NCBI RefSeq assembly: GCF_014647915.1
Contig: NZ_BMQC01000007.1
Location: 1 to 64,000, forward strand
DNA: 64,000 nt
Direction: 5' to 3'
Origin: Pilimelia terevasa
GTDB taxonomy: Bacteria; Actinomycetota; Actinomycetes; Mycobacteriales; Micromonosporaceae
In this document: positions 61,160-64,000 of the stretch, piece by piece
Position numbering within the stretch: position 1 is the first letter of the stretch
Layout: each line of letters begins with the position of its first letter
Position numbers and translations under genes: made by a program
Notes under the pieces: model-generated
The model's database searches: none
What the model was told of the DNA's origin: nothing
The model's input: the letters and a program-made list of their open reading frames with translations, nothing else

Positions 61160-61920
61160 GACTCCCGGTGGACCCTGTGCTGCGCGGCCTGGGCCAGCGG
61201 CCGGACGACCAGCCGGTCGATGTTGACGTGCGGGGGCCGGGTGGCGCACCAGGCCACGCAGTCGGCGATGTCGTCGGCCACCAGCGGGGCCGCGACGCCC
61301 GCGTAGACGGCCGCGGCGGCCGCGGCGTCGCCGCGCATCCGCACCACGGCGAACTCGTCGGTGCGCACCATGCCCGGGTCGATCTCCACCACCCGGACCG
61401 GCCGGCCGCACAGCTCCAGCCGCAGGGTCTCGGTCAGCGCCCGCTCGGCGTGCTTGGCGGCCGTGTACCCGCCGCCGCCCTCGTAGGTCACCAGGGCGGC
61501 CGTGGAGCCGATCACCACGACGGTGCCCGCGGCGGCCTCCAGCGCGGGCAGCAGCGCCTGGGTGACGTGGAGCGTGCCCAGCACGTTGACCTCGTACATG
61601 CGCCGCCAGTCCGCGGGGTCGGCGGCCGCGACGGGCTCGGCGCCGAACGCGCCCCCGGCGTTGTTGACCAGCAGGCGGACGGGGCCGCCGACCTCCCCGG
61701 CCGCCCGGGCCAGGCCGGCGACGGCGGCCGCGTCGGTGACGTCGCAGGGGACCGCGGTCGCGGTGCCGCCCGCCCCGGTGATCTCGGCGGCCAGCGCGGC
61801 GAGGCGGTCGGCGCGGCGGGCCGCGGCCACGACGTGGAAGCCCTCGGCGGCCAGCCGCCGGGCGGTGGCGGCGCCGATCCCGCTGGAGGCACCGGTGACG
61901 ACGGCGATGGGGGTAGTCAT
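61156..61920 (-). CDS. Short-chain dehydrogenase/reductase
   Basis: 254 aa; CACAAT ends 6 nt before the ATG on the minus strand. Classical SDR: cofactor motif VTGASSGIGAATARRL, NNAGGAFG, and the catalytic Ser (VIGSTAAL) with YTAAK (Tyr-x-x-x-Lys). The Ala/Arg around the cofactor motif (AARRADR) favours NADP(H). A homologue (Rv0484c) sits in the same place near mshA in mycobacteria. Substrate unknown. Confidence 0.93.
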   Translation of the reverse strand: MTTPIAVVTGASSGIGAATARRLAAEGFHVVAAARRADRLAALAAEITGAGGTATAVPCDVTDAAAVAGLARAAGEVGGPVRLLVNNAGGAFGAEPVAAADPADWRRMYEVNVLGTLHVTQALLPALEAAAGTVVVIGSTAALVTYEGGGGYTAAKHAERALTETLRLELCGRPVRVVEIDPGMVRTDEFAVVRMRGDAAAAAAVYAGVAAPLVADDIADCVAWCATRPPHVNIDRLVVRPLAQAAQHRVHRES

Positions 61921-62055
61921 GCACCCATTGTGTCGCGGGTACCCGGCGCGGGGAGAGGTAGGTCACTGGTTGATTCACTTCCGTCGCTGGCCGGGGAATG
62001 ATGTGCGCCGGTACTGGTGTTCCCACCGCTTGGGTACGGCCGGAGGGAGTACACG

Positions 62056-63408
62056 GTGGCGGAACGGTCAGTCGGGCAGGGTGCGGACACACTGCCGGTA
62101 CCGCGGCGGGTCGCCACCCTCTCGGTGCACACCTCCCCCCTGCACCAACCGGGCACCGGGGACGCGGGCGGGCTGAACGTCTACGTCGCCGAGGTCTCGC
62201 GCCGCCTGGCCGCCCGCGGCGTCGAGGTCGAGGTGTTCACCCGCGCGACCGCGAGCGGGGTGCCGCCGGTGGTCGAGCTGGCACCGGGGGTCCGCGTCCG
62301 GCACGTCGTGGCGGGCCCGTTCGAGGGCCTGGCCAAGGAGGACCTGCCCGCCCAGCTCTGCGCGTTCGCCACCGGGGTGCTGCGGGCCGAGGCCGGGCGC
62401 CCGCCGGGGTGGTACGACGCGGTGCACTCCCACTACTGGCTGTCCGGGCAGGTGGGCTGGCTGGCCCGGGACCGCTGGGGCGTACCGCTGGTGCACACCG
62501 CGCACACCCTGGCCAAGGTCAAGAACGCGCAGCTCGCGGCCGGGGACCGGCCCGAGCCGCTGGCCCGGCTGATCGGCGAGGAGCAGGTGGTCGGCGAGGC
62601 CGACCGGCTGGTGGCCAACACCGCCGCGGAGGCCGCCGCGCTGGTCGACGGGTACGGCGCCGCGGCCGACCAGGTCGCCGTCGTCGCCCCGGGCGTGGAC
62701 CTGGACAGGTTCCGCCCGCCGAGCGTCGGCTGCGCGCAGACGGTGCGGCGGCGCTCGCGGCGCGAGTGCGGCCTGCCGCCGGACGGCCCGCTGGTGGCCT
62801 TCGTCGGCCGGATCCAGCCGCTGAAGGGGCCGGAGGTCCTGCTGCGCGCGGTGGCCGCGCTGGCGCGGCGCGACCCGGCTGCGGTCGCCGGGCTCACCGT
62901 CGCCGTCGTGGGTGGACCCAGCGGCAGCGGCCTGGACCGGCCGGCCGGCCTGATCGAGCTGGCGCACCGGCTCGGCATCGCCGACCACGTCCACTTCCTC
63001 GCGCCGCTGCCCCCGCCGCGGCTCGCCGTCCTGTACCGGGCGGCGGACGTGGTCGCCGTGCCGTCGTACAGCGAGTCGTTCGGCCTGGTGGCGCTGGAGG
63101 CCCAGGCCTGCGGTACGCCGGTGCTGGCGGCCGCGGTCGGCGGCCTGGTGACCGCCGTCCGCGACGGCGTCAGCGGGGCCCTCGTCGAGGGGCACGACCC
63201 GCAGCGGTGGGCGGCCGCGCTGGCCCGGCTGCTGGGCGATCCGGCCCGCCTGGCGGCGCTGGGCGCCGGGGCGGCCGCCCACGCCGAGCGGTTCTCCTGG
63301 GACCGCACGGTCGACAGCCTGCTGACCGTCTACGGTGAGGCGATGCGCCGTAACCAGCACCGCCTGCGCGCCCGCCTGGCCGCGACCGCCGGCCGGGCCG
63401 CCTGGTGA
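62056..63408 (+). CDS. mshA: D-inositol-3-phosphate glycosyltransferase MshA
   Basis: 450 aa; GTG at 62056 with GGAGGG ~8 nt upstream. A GT4 glycosyltransferase: [29 protein letters not shown] (donor and acceptor loop typical of MshA), [39 protein letters not shown] and the [17 protein letters not shown] motif (EX7E). It joins GlcNAc to inositol-3-phosphate, the first step of mycothiol synthesis. The ybjN gene follows with a 4-bp overlap. Confidence 0.96.
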   Translation: MAERSVGQGADTLPVPRRVATLSVHTSPLHQPGTGDAGGLNVYVAEVSRRLAARGVEVEVFTRATASGVPPVVELAPGVRVRHVVAGPFEGLAKEDLPAQLCAFATGVLRAEAGRPPGWYDAVHSHYWLSGQVGWLARDRWGVPLVHTAHTLAKVKNAQLAAGDRPEPLARLIGEEQVVGEADRLVANTAAEAAALVDGYGAAADQVAVVAPGVDLDRFRPPSVGCAQTVRRRSRRECGLPPDGPLVAFVGRIQPLKGPEVLLRAVAALARRDPAAVAGLTVAVVGGPSGSGLDRPAGLIELAHRLGIADHVHFLAPLPPPRLAVLYRAADVVAVPSYSESFGLVALEAQACGTPVLAAAVGGLVTAVRDGVSGALVEGHDPQRWAAALARLLGDPARLAALGAGAAAHAERFSWDRTVDSLLTVYGEAMRRNQHRLRARLAATAGRAAW

Positions 63409-63905
63409 GCGACCCGGCCGTCGTCGCCGACCTCATCGCGCGGTTCTGCGCCGAGGGGGAGCTGGCGTGCGAGGCGACGGGGCCGCGGTCGTTCGCGGTG
63501 ACGCTGCCCGGTACGCACAAGCTGAAGACCGTCTGCAACCTCATCGTCGGCGAGCACGCGCTGCGGGTCGAGGCGTTCGTGATGCGCCAGCCGGACGAGC
63601 GCCGCGAGGACCTGTGGGCCTGGCTGCTGCGCCGCAACGCCCGGCTGTACGGCGTGGCGTTCTCCATCGACGGCGCCGGTGACGTCTACCTGACCGGCCG
63701 CGTGGGCCTGGGCGCCGTCGACGCCGACGAGCTGGACCGGCTGCTGGGCGCGGTCCTGACGTACGCCGACGAGTCCTTCGACATGCTGCTGGAGATCGGC
63801 TTCGGGGAGGCGATCCGGCGGGAGTGGCGGTGGCGGCGCAGCCGCGGCGAGTCGGTCGCCAACCTGCGGGCGTTCGCGCACCTGATGCCCGCGGAGTCCG
63901 ACTAG
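63405..63905 (+). CDS. YbjN-domain protein
   Basis: 166 aa from a GTG overlapping the mshA stop (GTGA). The YbjN fold (related to type III secretion chaperones) is seen in [45 protein letters not shown] and [21 protein letters not shown]. The mycobacterial counterpart (Rv0487) has the same position. Function is unknown, perhaps a chaperone-like role. Confidence 0.9.
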   Translation: MSDPAVVADLIARFCAEGELACEATGPRSFAVTLPGTHKLKTVCNLIVGEHALRVEAFVMRQPDERREDLWAWLLRRNARLYGVAFSIDGAGDVYLTGRVGLGAVDADELDRLLGAVLTYADESFDMLLEIGFGEAIRREWRWRRSRGESVANLRAFAHLMPAESD

Positions 63906-63926
63906 CGCGGTTCGCGGCGTGACCCC

Positions 63927-63937
63927 GTTCACTGGTC
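63927..63937 (+). promoter_or_regulatory. Single Pho-box-like 11-mer near window end
   Basis: GTTCACTGGTC matches the PhoP repeat unit, but the following 11 bases (GTGATGTTCCG) match poorly. In related genomes the next genes include gpm and a senX3-regX3-type phosphate two-component system, so a phosphate signal would fit. The downstream gene is outside the window. Confidence 0.3.
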
Positions 63938-64000
63938 GTGATGTTCCGCGACCACATTGTGACCGTCCCGACATGTGCGGGCCGTTGTCCCCGGGTGTGC

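Overview
The window is chromosomal DNA from a very high-GC actinobacterium, most likely of the Micromonosporaceae. This rests on roughly 74% GC by eye, frequent GTG starts, a coenzyme F420 gene (fbiD), mycothiol genes (mshA, mshD, a mycothiol-dependent-isomerase-family protein), DUF2516, DUF3263 and DUF4360 proteins, and CIRCE-controlled groEL. Gene order recalls conserved actinobacterial blocks known from Mycobacterium tuberculosis: ygfZ/pabC/nitrobindin/glnR/mshD/pst (compare Rv0811c-Rv0821c), and XRE regulator/HbhA-like/DUF2516/murB/SDR/mshA/YbjN (compare Rv0474-Rv0487). No phage, insertion sequence, CRISPR array or biosynthetic cluster is visible. One tRNA (Thr, anticodon TGT) is present.

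Layout. 1-0.9 kb: a lower-GC edge block with the 3' end of a secreted-amidase-like gene overlapping a lipoprotein gene. 1-10 kb: fbiD and a thymidylate-kinase-like gene, divergent from fumC-HAD; a TauE/SafE permease behind a short upstream ORF; iclR divergent from cysS-rlmB-tRNA-Thr. 10-24 kb: a 2TM channel-like protein with two TrkA-N modules, a membrane-anchored GDPD, a PAP2 phosphatase, a DeoR regulator with putative operators, an ABC exporter with a DUF3263 gene, acetyltransferases, paaN, a penicillin-binding-like protein and a cold-shock gene. 24-38 kb: groEL with two CIRCE elements, a dipeptidase, a multi-pass subtilisin, glpD, PrsW, a lone GroES-like protein, an AI-2E exporter and a DinG helicase.

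38-50 kb is a phosphate and nitrogen region. A DUF47 regulator and the Pit transporter lie behind three tandem Pho-box-like 11-mers, and glnR-mshD-pstS-pstC-pstA-pstB is transcribed leftward with Pho-box-like repeats before pstS. 50-64 kb holds housekeeping and cell-envelope genes: LmeA-like DUF2993, DsrE, nitrobindin, pabC divergent from ygfZ, a DUF4360 secreted protein, asparaginase, a self-regulated-looking XRE/HbhA-like operon, murB, a methyltransferase-SDR pair, and mshA-ybjN.

Two patterns cut across the window. About thirty genes on both strands have an nAnnnT hexamer ending 6-8 nt, mostly exactly 6 nt, before an ATG or GTG, which suggests leaderless transcripts. Three genes (TauE/SafE, DUF47, ygfZ) are each preceded by a short ORF whose TGA overlaps the downstream GTG as GTGA, suggesting translational coupling. 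The most interesting leads are these coupled upstream ORFs, the Pho-box clusters, the DeoR and XRE operators, a 50%-GC patch inside murB, and the edge amidase/lipoprotein pair. No clearly new multi-gene system could be shown from sequence alone.
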